Of a stretch of 64,000 nt of DNA, positions 16,113 to 27,427 are shown piece after piece. The stretch spans positions 62,001 through 126,000 of the forward strand of contig JACQZN010000036.1 in assembly GCA_016213845.1 (NCBI GenBank), given 5' to 3'. The notes below the pieces were generated by a model that saw only the letters and a program-made list of their open reading frames with translations, did no database searches and was not told where the DNA came from. The position numbers and the translations under genes are program-made. How positions within the stretch are numbered: position 1 is the stretch's first letter; every line of letters begins with the position of its first letter. The DNA is from Candidatus Wallbacteria bacterium. GTDB taxonomy: Bacteria; Muiribacteriota; UBA6191; JACPRK01.

Positions 16113-18349
16113 AGTCCGAGCCCCCGCGCCAGCTCGCCGGCCAGCGCTCCGAGCACCACCTGCACGTGGTTGAAGGCGACGTGCGCCAGGATGGGCGCAT
16201 AGACGGAGCCCTTCCATTCATAGAGGGCCCCGAGAAGAAGCCCGAGCACGGCGAGCGTCACGGACGGCGGGCCGCCGTGGGCGGAGGCGAAGAGCACAGC
16301 CGTCGCGAGCACGCTGCCCGGCCGCCCAAGGGCCCCCCTGAGCGCGCGCTGCACCACGCCCCGGAAGAAGCACTCCTCGGCGATGGGCCCCGCGGCGCTG
16401 GCCAGGAGCATCCGGGCGAGCGCGAGCGCCCCCAGGCCGGCGGCAGGCGCCCCGCTCCAGGCGTCGCCGGACTGGGCGGCGGCGAAGAACGCCGCCAGGC
16501 TCAGCCCCGCAACAACGCCCGCGACAGCCTGGAACACGGGCCGCCCGGGCGGCAGCCCCAGCAGCCGGCGCGCGCCGCGGCCGCCGCCGGCCAGCCGCAG
16601 GTACTCGACCGCCATCGCCAGCAGCCCGAGCTGAAGCGCGGACGAAACGGCCAGCTCGACCCACTGTGCCCAGCCGGGCGCCAGCGCTGCGCCGAATCCC
16701 GTCACGATGGCCGCCACGCGCGACGCGAAGCCGAAAAACGAGACCAGAACGAGCGCGTCGGCCAGCGAGAGATCGTGGGCCAGCAATCGCTCCCGTCCCC
16801 ACATCGCCCAGGCCGCCGCGACCGCCTGGAAGAGGATCGTGAGCCGGGTGACGGCGTCGGCCTCCCCCATGAGGCCGGCGGTGCCGATGGCCGCCAGCGA
16901 CCAGAGCAACGCCGTTCGGATGCCGGCCGGTGAGAAGACCTCCGCGGCGGCGCCCGGAGCAAAGCAGAGGAGCTCGATCAGCAGGATCGGCATCAATGCC
17001 GCCGCTGCCAGGACGCCGCCTGCCGCCGGCGCGGCCGTCTCGACGGGATAGGCCGCAAAGAGGAGCGCCAGCCCGGCCACCGAGGTCAAGGCCGCGCAGG
17101 AGACGGCCTTGAGCGCCGCGAGGCCTCCGCGCGACACCGGCATTGGCGGTGGTCTCGTGCCCTCGGCCAGCTCGAAGAAGCTGGCTCCGAGCGCGGTGGC
17201 TGCGAGGATGACGAACGGAGCCAGGAGTGCCGCGGGCGGCAGCCCCAGGCTCAGAGGATTCAAACGATGCGCCAGGACCAGGGTGACCGGGAAGAGGACG
17301 GGCAGCGCCGGCGTCAGCATGAGGTTGGCGCGCCAGGCGGTGACCGCGTCTTTGAGCAGAAGAGCCAGCGCCGGCGAGGTCGCGTGGGGCCAGAGCGCGT
17401 CCCAGACCGTTCCGAGAGCGCGCGCCCCGCGCGCCCGCTGCGTGCGCGCCAGCAGCAGGTGCGGCGGGAACCGGGAGCTGGCCCACTGACAGGCCATGAG
17501 CGCCAGGAGCAGGCCGGCCCACCCCGCGGCGAGCGGCCCGGGCTCCAGGAGCGCGGTCCCCTCGAGGGCAAGCGAGAGCGGTGCCGGGACCAGGAATCGA
17601 ACGCGTGCCTCGAGCGCCGACAAGGGCTCCAGCACGGACGGCGCAGCCCGCAGCCGCGTGGAAAGCTCGATCGGGTTCACGCCCGTGGCGGCCAGGACGG
17701 CCGCGAAGGCCAGCGCGGCAGCGGCCGCGGCCAGCGGTTCGGCGCGCCAGCTCTTCGGCAGCCATGCGCGGAAGCCGACAATCAGCGCCAGCGCCGCTGA
17801 CTGCACCAGGGTCCGCAGGGCGACGTAGAGCGCCAACGCCATCACCAGCGCCAGCGCCGCCCACCCGGCGCCGTGCGCCTGCGCCAGCACCAGCGCCGCG
17901 AGCGGCGGCCCCAGCAGCAGGAACCCGAGCGGATCGACCAGCGCCGCCGCCAGCGCGCGGGACGTGAGCACCGCCCCCGTGCGAACCGGCATCGTCACGA
18001 GCAGGTAGAGGTCCCGCCCCTCGCGCGTCGTGTCCAGCGACCGGGCCGCCGAGCCCCCGGCCCCGATCGCGAACAGCAGCCCCAGCGCCAGCGCCACCCC
18101 CGCCGCCGCCAGCCGGAGTTCCAGCCCTGTGGCCTCGGTCCCGCCAAAGGCCCTCAACGCCGCCAGCTGCCTCACGGCCCCCAGCGCCGTCCCGAAAGTC
18201 GACGTGAGAAAAGCGAAGACGAGACCATAGAGCGCCGCCGCCAGGACAAACGACACCGCCTGTCGCCGCTGCCGGCGAGCCACCGCGGGCCGCAACCGGT
18301 GGAGGAGCGTCAGCGCCAGCGGCCTCGCCAGCTCCAGTGTCGTCAACAT
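16109..18349 (-). CDS. ABC-2-like membrane protein fused to a CPBP (CAAX protease-like) domain
   Basis: About 746 residues with 15 or more hydrophobic segments. The N-terminal two-thirds resemble an ABC-2-type export permease (helices interrupted by TREGRDLYLLVTMPVRTGAV, as in ABC-transporter-associated permeases). The C-terminal ~200 residues are a CPBP-family intramembrane protease: AGPIAEECFFRGVVQRAL with the paired glutamates, then ASAHGG and HVAFNHV for the metal-binding histidines. The ATG giving MLTTLEL was preferred over a GTG seven codons earlier; neither has a clear Shine-Dalgarno. No ATPase gene is adjacent. It is coupled (GTGA) to the CBM48 protein, which it may export or process; this is inference. 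Confidence 0.7.
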   Translation of the reverse strand: MLTTLELARPLALTLLHRLRPAVARRQRRQAVSFVLAAALYGLVFAFLTSTFGTALGAVRQLAALRAFGGTEATGLELRLAAAGVALALGLLFAIGAGGSAARSLDTTREGRDLYLLVTMPVRTGAVLTSRALAAALVDPLGFLLLGPPLAALVLAQAHGAGWAALALVMALALYVALRTLVQSAALALIVGFRAWLPKSWRAEPLAAAAAALAFAAVLAATGVNPIELSTRLRAAPSVLEPLSALEARVRFLVPAPLSLALEGTALLEPGPLAAGWAGLLLALMACQWASSRFPPHLLLARTQRARGARALGTVWDALWPHATSPALALLLKDAVTAWRANLMLTPALPVLFPVTLVLAHRLNPLSLGLPPAALLAPFVILAATALGASFFELAEGTRPPPMPVSRGGLAALKAVSCAALTSVAGLALLFAAYPVETAAPAAGGVLAAAALMPILLIELLCFAPGAAAEVFSPAGIRTALLWSLAAIGTAGLMGEADAVTRLTILFQAVAAAWAMWGRERLLAHDLSLADALVLVSFFGFASRVAAIVTGFGAALAPGWAQWVELAVSSALQLGLLAMAVEYLRLAGGGRGARRLLGLPPGRPVFQAVAGVVAGLSLAAFFAAAQSGDAWSGAPAAGLGALALARMLLASAAGPIAEECFFRGVVQRALRGALGRPGSVLATAVLFASAHGGPPSVTLAVLGLLLGALYEWKGSVYAPILAHVAFNHVQVVLGALAGELARGLGL

Positions 18350-18404
18350 GCTCGTGGCTCGCACGACCACGCGATGGAGCGTGCGCGCGCCCCGCCGCCG
18401 CCGG

Positions 18405-18474
18405 AAAACCCGTGGCGTCTACCTGTACCGGGTTTTTCTTGAAAAACCCGGTACAGGTAGACGCCACGGGTTTT
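18405..18474. repeat. Perfect 34-bp inverted repeat (cruciform/terminator-like)
   Basis: Arms 18405-18438 and 18441-18474 are perfectly complementary with a 2-nt centre. Each arm itself begins AAAACCCG and ends CGGGTTTT, so each arm can also fold alone and both strands show T-tracts. It lies between the LysR stop and the ABC-2/CPBP gene, both on the minus strand. It may terminate the LysR transcript, but a pair of facing mobile repeats would look the same. Confidence 0.9.
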
Positions 18475-18517
18475 TCTGCCGTGCGAAACCTGGCCGCGAG
18501 AGGTACCGTGCACGGGA

Positions 18518-19414
18518 CTACGGCGCCTCACGGGAGAGGAACTCCACGGCCTGGCCGAGCGTGTAGGGCATCGGGTGCTGCTCGCGGTAGACCAGAAAGA
18601 AGCGGTTGGTGACATTCGACTTGGGGGGCGAAACCTCGCTCACCTGGCCGCTCTCGATGGCGTCGACGACAGCGTGGCGAGGGAGAACTCCCATCCCTAG
18701 TCCGGCCTTGACCATGGTGATGATGGCCGGGATGTGGTTGACCACGTGCCCGATGCGAATCTCGCCCGCCCGGTCCGGGTAGTTCACGTCCAGCCAGCGC
18801 TTGAGCATGTAGTCATTCTCCTCGACCACCACGAAGGGCCGCCGGAAGACCACATCGTCGGCCTTCGGCGGACGCCGCTTCCTGCCCGAACCGCCCGGCA
18901 CCAGAAGCACGTACTCCTCCTCGAAGACCGGGATGTGCTTCAGCCCCGTTCCCGCCGCCGCTATTCGGTCCAGGACGATCCCGAAGTCGACCTGCCTCTC
19001 CTGCAAGAGGTTGCGGACCGATTCGTCCCGCCCCACCGTCACCCGGTAGTCGACGCGCGGGTTGGCCTTCTGGAAGGCGATCAGCCTGGGTAGGAGCCAC
19101 GTGTCGGCGATCCCCGACGGGCTGGCGCATCGCAGCGTGCCCTGGATGCTCTTCTGCAAGTTCTTGAGCGTCGTCTCGACCTCCGTCAGCCGGCCGAAGA
19201 GGTCGATGCAGAACTCCTGCAGGTAGCGCCCCGCATCCGTGAGCGCCACCGTCCCCGGGTTCCTCTGGAACAGCGCGACCCCCAGACTCCGCTCCAGGCC
19301 TCGAATCTGATGGCTCACGGCCGGCTGCGTCACGAAGAGCTTCCGGGCCGCTCGCGAAAAACTCCGGCTCTCGGCGACAGCCATGAAATGGCGCAACGCA
19401 TTCAGTTCCAGCAC
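18518..19414 (-). CDS. LysR-family transcriptional regulator
   Basis: 298 residues with an N-terminal winged helix-turn-helix (LNALRHFMAVAESRSFSRAA, then KLFVTQPAVSHQIRGLE) and the LysR substrate-binding domain from about 90 (GTLRCASPSGIADTWLLPRL, LGMGVLPRHAV). The pattern of the N-terminal domain and ligand domain is close to CbbR/CysB-type members. GTG start, with GAGG about 8 nt upstream. It is divergent from the small exported protein at 19543, the usual arrangement for a LysR regulator and a target gene. The ligand is unknown. Confidence 0.9.
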   Translation of the reverse strand: MLELNALRHFMAVAESRSFSRAARKLFVTQPAVSHQIRGLERSLGVALFQRNPGTVALTDAGRYLQEFCIDLFGRLTEVETTLKNLQKSIQGTLRCASPSGIADTWLLPRLIAFQKANPRVDYRVTVGRDESVRNLLQERQVDFGIVLDRIAAAGTGLKHIPVFEEEYVLLVPGGSGRKRRPPKADDVVFRRPFVVVEENDYMLKRWLDVNYPDRAGEIRIGHVVNHIPAIITMVKAGLGMGVLPRHAVVDAIESGQVSEVSPPKSNVTNRFFLVYREQHPMPYTLGQAVEFLSREAP

Positions 19415-19462
19415 TGGAGCGCCTCATTAGCTACGTTTATGCCGATCATACAATTTATGAAT

Positions 19463-19491
19463 TTTACTACGGGTCGATTTTCCAATATAAT
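19463..19491 (+). promoter_or_regulatory. Promoter of the small exported protein gene
   Basis: TTTACT (19463-19468), 17-bp spacer, perfect TATAAT (19486-19491), start near 19498. The surrounding 100 nt are strikingly AT-rich for this genome and form the divergent region where the LysR product would be expected to bind. Confidence 0.7.
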
Positions 19492-19542
19492 TCCCGCAAA
19501 TCCAACAAGCCACTACCAAATCCTGAAAGGGGAGCCCAAAAA

Positions 19543-19956
19543 ATGTTCAACCTCCGCAAGCTACTCACCATCGGTGCCCTGGTCCTGTCGCTCACCGGCG
19601 CCGTCCTGGCCGGCCCGACCTCGCACTTCCCGTACCGCGAGATCGAGAACTGGCGCAACGAGGGCATGACCTTCGTCGTCCGGGACGCCCAAGGCCACAT
19701 CATGCACCACGCCAAGGGCCACCTGGAGAAGTGGAAGAGCGAGCAGTACCAGGTCTGGGTCGTCCGCGACAAGGCCGGCCGCTTCCTCACCTACATGCAC
19801 GGCCAGCTCGAGCGCTGGACCGATGGCTCGCTGCGCCTGGTCCTCCGCAACAAGAGCGGCCTCTTCGTCGCCGTCGCCGTCGTTCGCTACGTCAACGGCA
19901 AGATGCTCCTGATGCCCTTCGAGATGATCCAGCAGACGCTCGACAAGGCTGCCTGA
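19543..19956 (+). CDS. Small exported protein, probable LysR target
   Basis: 137 residues, preceded by AAAGGGGAG nine nt before the ATG. Residues 1-23 form a clear signal peptide (LLTIGALVLSLTGAVLAG). The mature part has two or three similar beta-like units: GMTFVVRDAQGHIMHHAKG, YQVWVVRDKAGRFLTYMHG and LRLVLRNKSGLFVAVAV, each with a V-x-R-D/N-x-x-G pattern alternating with LEKW/LERW. This looks like an internally repeated beta-strand fold. I do not recognise the family. A strong promoter and terminator make it a monocistronic, well expressed gene. Confidence 0.78.
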   Translation: MFNLRKLLTIGALVLSLTGAVLAGPTSHFPYREIENWRNEGMTFVVRDAQGHIMHHAKGHLEKWKSEQYQVWVVRDKAGRFLTYMHGQLERWTDGSLRLVLRNKSGLFVAVAVVRYVNGKMLLMPFEMIQQTLDKAA

Positions 19957-19990
19957 GCCCCCCCCCGAAACTCTTACCGCCCGCCGGACT

Positions 19991-22410
<2,420 letters not shown>

Positions 22411-22414
<4 letters not shown>

Positions 22415-24738
22415 GTGACGTACTCCTTGGCGATCTGGCGGACGGCCTGATCGGAGAGGACGTGGAAGACGCGCAGCTTCTTGAGCGTGACGGGCGAGAG
22501 GCAGCCGATCGGCACGAAGACGACCTTCTTGCCGAGCCGCCGGGCCCAGGAGACGATCCGCCCGCGTGGCGGCCTGGGGGCGACGTAGACGACGTGCTTC
22601 TCGAGGCTGTAGTCGACGGCCGCCATCAGCATCCGCTCGGGCTTCGACTCGGCGGCGGCGTAGAAGCCGTCGGTCCAGACGTCGTAGAGGCGGCCGGGCG
22701 GGTGCGTCATGAGGAACCCGCCGTAGTGGCAGCGGGCGATGCCCGGGCCGACGATCTGGCCGGTGGCCGCCGTGGAGTAGTAGGCGAGGTCGGACTCCTG
22801 CTCGTGTTCGCCCCACCAGGTGACGCACCAGGGGAACCGCTCGCCCTTCCTGTCCTCGTCGAACACCACGACGACGGCGCCGACGCCGCCGGTGACCCGG
22901 CCTGCTTCGCGCACGTAGAGCTTCTGGCCGTCGTGCCAGTTGCGCGTGGTCTCGCGCAGGTCGACGCCGTCGCGAAGCGAGGTGGTGAACGGCTCCACTC
23001 GGGAGCGCTCCTCGCTCAGCATCTTGCCGGCCTTGGTCTTGAGGAAGCGCCCGAAGTCTTCCAGAGTCAAATCCTCCGGTGGGTACGAGCAGATCCCGCC
23101 CGCGCGGAACTTCTCGCGCCACTCGCCCGGGCGGGCCTCCCGCTTGCGCGCCCGCATCGGCAGCGATTCCTCGCGGCGGCTGCGGTCGGGGAATCGGCAG
23201 CGGAAGCGAATCCTGCGCACGCCCAGCCAGATCTCCTCGCCCTTGACGCGGATGGTCTCGAGCTTCCCGGTGCGATCCACGAACGGGTAGTCGCGACCCA
23301 GCTCCCAGACTTCGTGGGCGAAGTTATCGTCCACGCACGAGCGAGCGCCCGCCAGCGTCTGGAAGAAGTCGGGGAGCAGCCGCGCCTCGGCGATGGCGTA
23401 GCGCCTGAGGAAGCGCGTCAGGGTGCGCAATTGCCAGGGCTGGACGGTCTCGCGCGTGTTCTTGCGGTAGCGGGCGCGGGCGGCGCGCAAGAGTCCGATG
23501 AGCAGGTCCTGGCGGTCGGGGAAGCAGGGCGCGGTCACCTCGCCGAGCGGCCCGGGCAGCAGCCGGTCGTGCTCGGAGAAGTCGGGCGGGGCACCCAGCG
23601 CCGGCTTTGCGCTCGCCGGGGGACGCGGGCCCGCTACCGGCACCAGCCTGAGCACCGGCCGGGCGCCGGCTTTCAAAGGAGGCGATGGAGCTTCCGGCTC
23701 TTTCGAGTCCTCCGAAGGGACGGGCGCCTTCGAGCTCGACAGGGCCCTGGCCGAATCGCTGCTCAGATAGACGGCGGCTCCTCGCTTGAGCGGGGAACCG
23801 GCCGTGTCGAAGAGCCTTCGCAAGAGCTCCATCAGCCCCGCTTCGATGCCGCCCGGCGGTTCCAGCGGCCCGGCGCCAGGAGCGCGGTCAGCCGTCGGGC
23901 GCCCGGGCCCGGGCGCGGCCGGTTGCTTGGGTGGCCGCTGGGGAGCGACGGGCCCCACCAGCCGCAGCCTGGGCGGATTCTCGCCCGGCTCGTCGAGCTC
24001 CTCCTCGTCGGTCCGAGGGGGCAGTGGCTGAGCGCCCGAGCGCCAGCGCTCGTAGACGGTGGTCACGAACGGGTTCTCCTGCATCACCTCCCGGGCCGAA
24101 TCGGGGTGCAGGTTGAAGAGCCGGGCCCCGCGGCGGTGGACCCGGCCGGCGGGCCGGATCCGGGCGCCTTCGATCCGGGCGAGCACCGGTTCGACGTGGG
24201 CCATGCCGCAGACGAAGAGGACGCGCTCGTGGCTCTCGAGCAGCCGGCCGAGCCAGTAGGCCATGTGCTGCTCGCGCTGCGCGTCGAGCGGGCTCGGGTC
24301 CGGCTGCGGCCGGGCGTGCGCGCGATAGGCCTCCCAGATCCGCGCCAGACCCAGCCGGCGGACGGCGTACGGATCGGGCATCGGCTCCGGATAGAGCGGA
24401 TAGTCGTCGACGTCGAGATCGACCAGGTGAACGGGAAGGGCGCGCTCCAGCCCGCAGCGCAAGGCCTCGCAGGCCGCGTCGCACGGCTCCACCGGCACGT
24501 ACACGGCTCCGCCGCGGGCGTCCGGGTAGAGCACCACCGACGGGTACGGCAGCCGCCGCACAGCGGTCAGGATCGGCTTGTGGAGAGTCGAGGGCAGCTC
24601 GACGGCTATCGCCTCTGGCCGGTAGCGCTCGATCTCGAAGCGCGTCCAGGCCGCGTACTCCATCTGGTAGTGGCAGATCGGAACGACGCGCAACCGCCCC
24701 CATTCCAGCGCCGGCCGCAGGTCCGCGGGGGAGGACAT
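22411..24738 (-). CDS. TraB/DUF5682-like protein of a MoxR operon
   Basis: 775 residues. The N-terminal ~190 residues carry three spaced elements of the TraB/Tiki-like fold: VPICHYQMEY (His23, Glu26), AIAVELPS (Glu47) and LFVCGMAHVEPV (His181). This resembles the family found beside MoxR ATPases as DUF5682. Then comes a Pro-rich disordered linker (about 230-390). The C-terminal ~350 residues are rich in charged and aromatic residues and unassigned (RKNTRETVQPWQLRTLTR, VVFDEDRKGERFPWCVTWW). The ATG is 7 bp after the MoxR stop and the end overlaps the kinase start. A metal-dependent peptidase role is possible for the N-terminal domain; I infer this only from the three motifs. Confidence 0.65.
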
Positions 24739-24745
24739 GACGCGC

Positions 24746-25597
24746 TCAGGGCTTCGGCTCGGGCGACGCGTCCATGTAGCGCGAGGCCTCTTCGCCCAGC
24801 GTCATCGCCACCGAGCGGCTGAGCGCCTGGCGCACCGTGAGCGTCCCTGAGCGGAGGACCTTGGCGGCGTACCGGGCGACGTTGATCCCGTCCCGGACCG
24901 TGAAGCGCTCGTCCTTGTCGTGAGCCTTCTGGAGGAAGTCGACGACGTACGTCAGGATCTGCTCCTCGACGAAGGGCAGGTTCTGCCGCAGGATGGTCAT
25001 CTCCTCCTTGCGATCCGGGAAGTCGATGAAGATCTGCGGCTGGATGCGCGAGTGGATGTACTCGGGAATCTCGAAGGTGCTGGCGTCGTCGTTCATCGTG
25101 GCGCAGATGCGGAAATCGCGGTGGGCGGGAATCTTGATGCCGGCGACGATCGACTCCACGTAGCGGCGGTTGTCGAGCAGCGGCGCCAGCGACGCCCAGC
25201 TCTTCTCGCTCATCCGGTTGCCCTCGTCCAGAATGCAGACCCCACCGCGCAGCATCGCCGTCACCACGGGGCTGGCCACGTACTTGATCTGCGAGGCGCC
25301 GGACACCACCGGGGTCACGATCAGGTCCTCCGGCCGCGTGTCCATCGTCGCCTGCATGATGTAGACCTCGCGGCCCAGGTGACGCGCCGCGGCATAGGCC
25401 AGCGTCGTCTTGCCCACGCCGGGCTTGCCGATGAGCCTGGGGTTGAGCGGCAGATCGTCGTCGTGGAGCACCATCCACGCCGCCAGGAGCTGGCGCATCA
25501 GGTCTTCCTGACCCACCCAGGTGAGCGGCAGGACGTCCGGGTTGGCCAGGTGCAGCTCGACTCCGTCGAGGGTGACCGTCTTTTCGGGCGACTTCAT
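24746..25597 (-). CDS. MoxR-family AAA+ ATPase
   Basis: 283-residue AAA+ protein. Walker A GKPGVGKTT (57-65), Walker B VCILDEGNRM (Asp124, Glu125), sensor-1 asparagine in ICATMND and an arginine-rich SRIQPQ finger region are all present. MoxR proteins remodel partner proteins, usually with a VWA-domain client; no VWA gene is seen here, and the TraB-like product downstream takes that place. It starts inside the stop of the glycosylase/GNAT fusion (ATGA overlap) and is followed by the TraB-like gene after 7 bp. Family is certain; client is inferred. Confidence 0.88.
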   Translation of the reverse strand: MKSPEKTVTLDGVELHLANPDVLPLTWVGQEDLMRQLLAAWMVLHDDDLPLNPRLIGKPGVGKTTLAYAAARHLGREVYIMQATMDTRPEDLIVTPVVSGASQIKYVASPVVTAMLRGGVCILDEGNRMSEKSWASLAPLLDNRRYVESIVAGIKIPAHRDFRICATMNDDASTFEIPEYIHSRIQPQIFIDFPDRKEEMTILRQNLPFVEEQILTYVVDFLQKAHDKDERFTVRDGINVARYAAKVLRSGTLTVRQALSRSVAMTLGEEASRYMDASPEPKP

Positions 25598-26409
25598 GTT
25601 CTGACGGAGATCCTACCTCTCTCGGAGCGCTGCGGCCTCAGCCGCTTCTCCATTTCCACGTGGTCGATCCCGGCCTCCTGGAAGACCTCGGAGCACTCAC
25701 GGAACCCCTCGCGGGCGTAAAAATTGCGTGCGTGCGTCTGCGCGTGCAGCCTCGCCGCCGGTAAGCCCATCCGGCGCGCCTCGGCCAGCAACAGTTGCAG
25801 AATGGCCCGGCCCAGGCCCGAGCCGCGTCGCTCCCGGGCAACCGCCATCCGACCGATCCGGGCGGTGCCTCCCTCCACGACCAGCCGTCCGGTGGCGACG
25901 ACGGTCCCGGAGACGGTGGCCAGGGCATGAACGGCGGTGTCGTCGTGCTCGTCGTGCTCGATCTCCTCCGGCACCTGCTGCTCGCGGACGAAGACCTCGG
26001 TGCGCAGGGCGATCGCCCGCTCGAATCCGGGCTTGCCAGGGAGCAGCGCGTAGCGCACGCCCGGGGGGCGCCGGGTCTGGGCCTTGCGGCGCAACAGGCG
26101 GCGCTGCTGCGCCAGCGGCTGAAGAGGAGCCGGAAACTCCGCCGACTCCTTTCGACCGATGCGGGCGCGGTCGATGGGCGTGGCATGGCGCAGGCCCGAG
26201 GGCCAGCCGCGGCGCCGGAACTCCTCCACTTCCAGGTCATGGCGCTCGGCCAGGGCCCGGAGCCGCCCCTTCCAGCGCAGGGTCTCCGGGTGAGTCGCGT
26301 ACCCCTTGCGCCCGAGCGTGAGGACGTTGAAGAGACCGTGGAGCTCGCGGTGCTCCGCCAAGAGCGCCCGATCGTCGAGCTCCCGCGCCGAAACGTCCCA
26401 GATACGCAT
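25594..26409 (-). CDS. Fusion of a pyrimidine-dimer DNA glycosylase-like domain and a GNAT acetyltransferase
   Basis: 271 residues in two parts. Residues 1-85 match the endonuclease V/pyrimidine-dimer glycosylase family: MRIWDV, AEHRELHGLFNVL with Glu22 matching the catalytic Glu of the T4 enzyme, GYATHPETLRWKGRL. Residues about 120-255 are a GNAT N-acetyltransferase (ALRTEVFVREQQVP, ATGRLVV, RIGRMAVARERRGSGLGRAIL for acetyl-CoA binding, HAQTHARNFYAREGF). Start at the ATG giving MRIWD, 7 nt after TATCCT, with no Shine-Dalgarno. First gene of the MoxR operon. The two domains are normally separate proteins; their fusion has no known purpose that I can name. Confidence 0.78.
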   Translation of the reverse strand: MRIWDVSARELDDRALLAEHRELHGLFNVLTLGRKGYATHPETLRWKGRLRALAERHDLEVEEFRRRGWPSGLRHATPIDRARIGRKESAEFPAPLQPLAQQRRLLRRKAQTRRPPGVRYALLPGKPGFERAIALRTEVFVREQQVPEEIEHDEHDDTAVHALATVSGTVVATGRLVVEGGTARIGRMAVARERRGSGLGRAILQLLLAEARRMGLPAARLHAQTHARNFYAREGFRECSEVFQEAGIDHVEMEKRLRPQRSERGRISVRT

Positions 26410-26416
26410 CGCGCCG

Positions 26417-26422
26417 AGGATA
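26417..26422 (-). promoter_or_regulatory. Probable leaderless -10 box of the MoxR operon
   Basis: TATCCT on the minus strand, 7 nt before the ATG of the glycosylase/GNAT gene; no Shine-Dalgarno. Confidence 0.5.
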
Positions 26423-26572
26423 ACATGACGGCCCGCACGAAAGGCCAAGAAGACCGTTTCAGTCCGTTTGAGCAGATTTCAGATCGTTTCAGCTCCGTTT
26501 GAGGGCACCGGCGATTAGCATCGGCGCCTTCCCGGCCAGACCGGCCGGGCGACGAACGAAGGAGGAAACACG

Positions 26573-27427
26573 ATGGAAGCGAAAGCTCGAGCGGCGGTTA
26601 CGAAATGGGTCTGGATGGCATGTGCAGCGGCGTCGGTACTGGCGGCGGGGACTTGCGAGGCCCAGGCACGAGAGGCGATGGCCGTCCTGCGCTCCGTGAC
26701 TGCGGCCGTGGAGCTCGTCGGCGAGCAGCCCAGGCTGGTGCTGGTGGCGCGAGGAGTCTCCGCTCGCAACGGCGGCCGGCCCGTCGAAGTGCGAACCGTG
26801 GTCGATCCGGGCCGCTGCTCCATCCCGGCCGAGCCCTACAGGCGGGACCTGGACTCGGTGCCGGCCCGCGAGCTGGCCTGGCACCACATCGTCTGGCGGG
26901 ACGGAGGTCTCGAGCGGGTCATCGGCTCTGCGCTGGCAGTCGCCGATGAGATGCCCGGCCCGGGTCCGCGGCGAAGATGGGAGCTCCTTTCGCTGCCAAG
27001 AGCCCGATTTGGGTACAACATCGAGACGGGGCGCTTCCACTTCCAGCCGGACCTGGCCAGCGCTGCGCTGAGGCCTCACCTGGCGGGGCCCGACGCGGTC
27101 GCAGGAAAGACCGTCTGGATCTCACCGATGCTTGCGCCCTGCCTGGCGGGTGTCCTGGAGACCACCGTCCGACAGCTGGGCGGTCGCCTCTCCTCGGACT
27201 GCAAGCACCCGGTGGAGGTCGCGGTGGCAGCCGACGAGACCGACTTCGTCGATACCCGCGACCCGGAGATCGAGGTCCACTGCCGGACCGGAGCATCGGT
27301 GATCTACGCCGCGCAGCTGCTCGGCTCGGCTGCTGCCGGACCTCAGCGCGACTCGAGCCGGGCCAGCCGGGAGCGGGCCTCGGAGGCCAGCGGGTGGTCG
27401 GGGAACTTCTCGATCATGGTCCGGTAA
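26573..27427 (+). CDS. Exported protein, unknown
   Basis: 284 residues with AGGAGG about 8 nt before the ATG. The N-terminus carries a signal peptide (WVWMACAAASVLAAGTCEAQA). The mature part has scattered cysteines and no domain I recognise; short phrases such as FGYNIETGRFHFQPDLAS suggest beta structure. The last 85 bp overlap the 3' end of the convergent TPR gene, and the C-terminal ~28 residues (Arg/Ser-rich) are the antisense of that gene's conserved tail. The true functional end may therefore be earlier, and the original stop may have been lost. Confidence 0.62.
   Translation: MEAKARAAVTKWVWMACAAASVLAAGTCEAQAREAMAVLRSVTAAVELVGEQPRLVLVARGVSARNGGRPVEVRTVVDPGRCSIPAEPYRRDLDSVPARELAWHHIVWRDGGLERVIGSALAVADEMPGPGPRRRWELLSLPRARFGYNIETGRFHFQPDLASAALRPHLAGPDAVAGKTVWISPMLAPCLAGVLETTVRQLGGRLSSDCKHPVEVAVAADETDFVDTRDPEIEVHCRTGASVIYAAQLLGSAAAGPQRDSSRASRERASEASGWSGNFSIMVR

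Noticed and set aside
18361..18520. Peptide-like frames on both strands reading KTRGVYLYRVF and similar
   Set aside because: They arise because the perfect palindrome reads similarly on both strands; no start signal or domain supports a gene.
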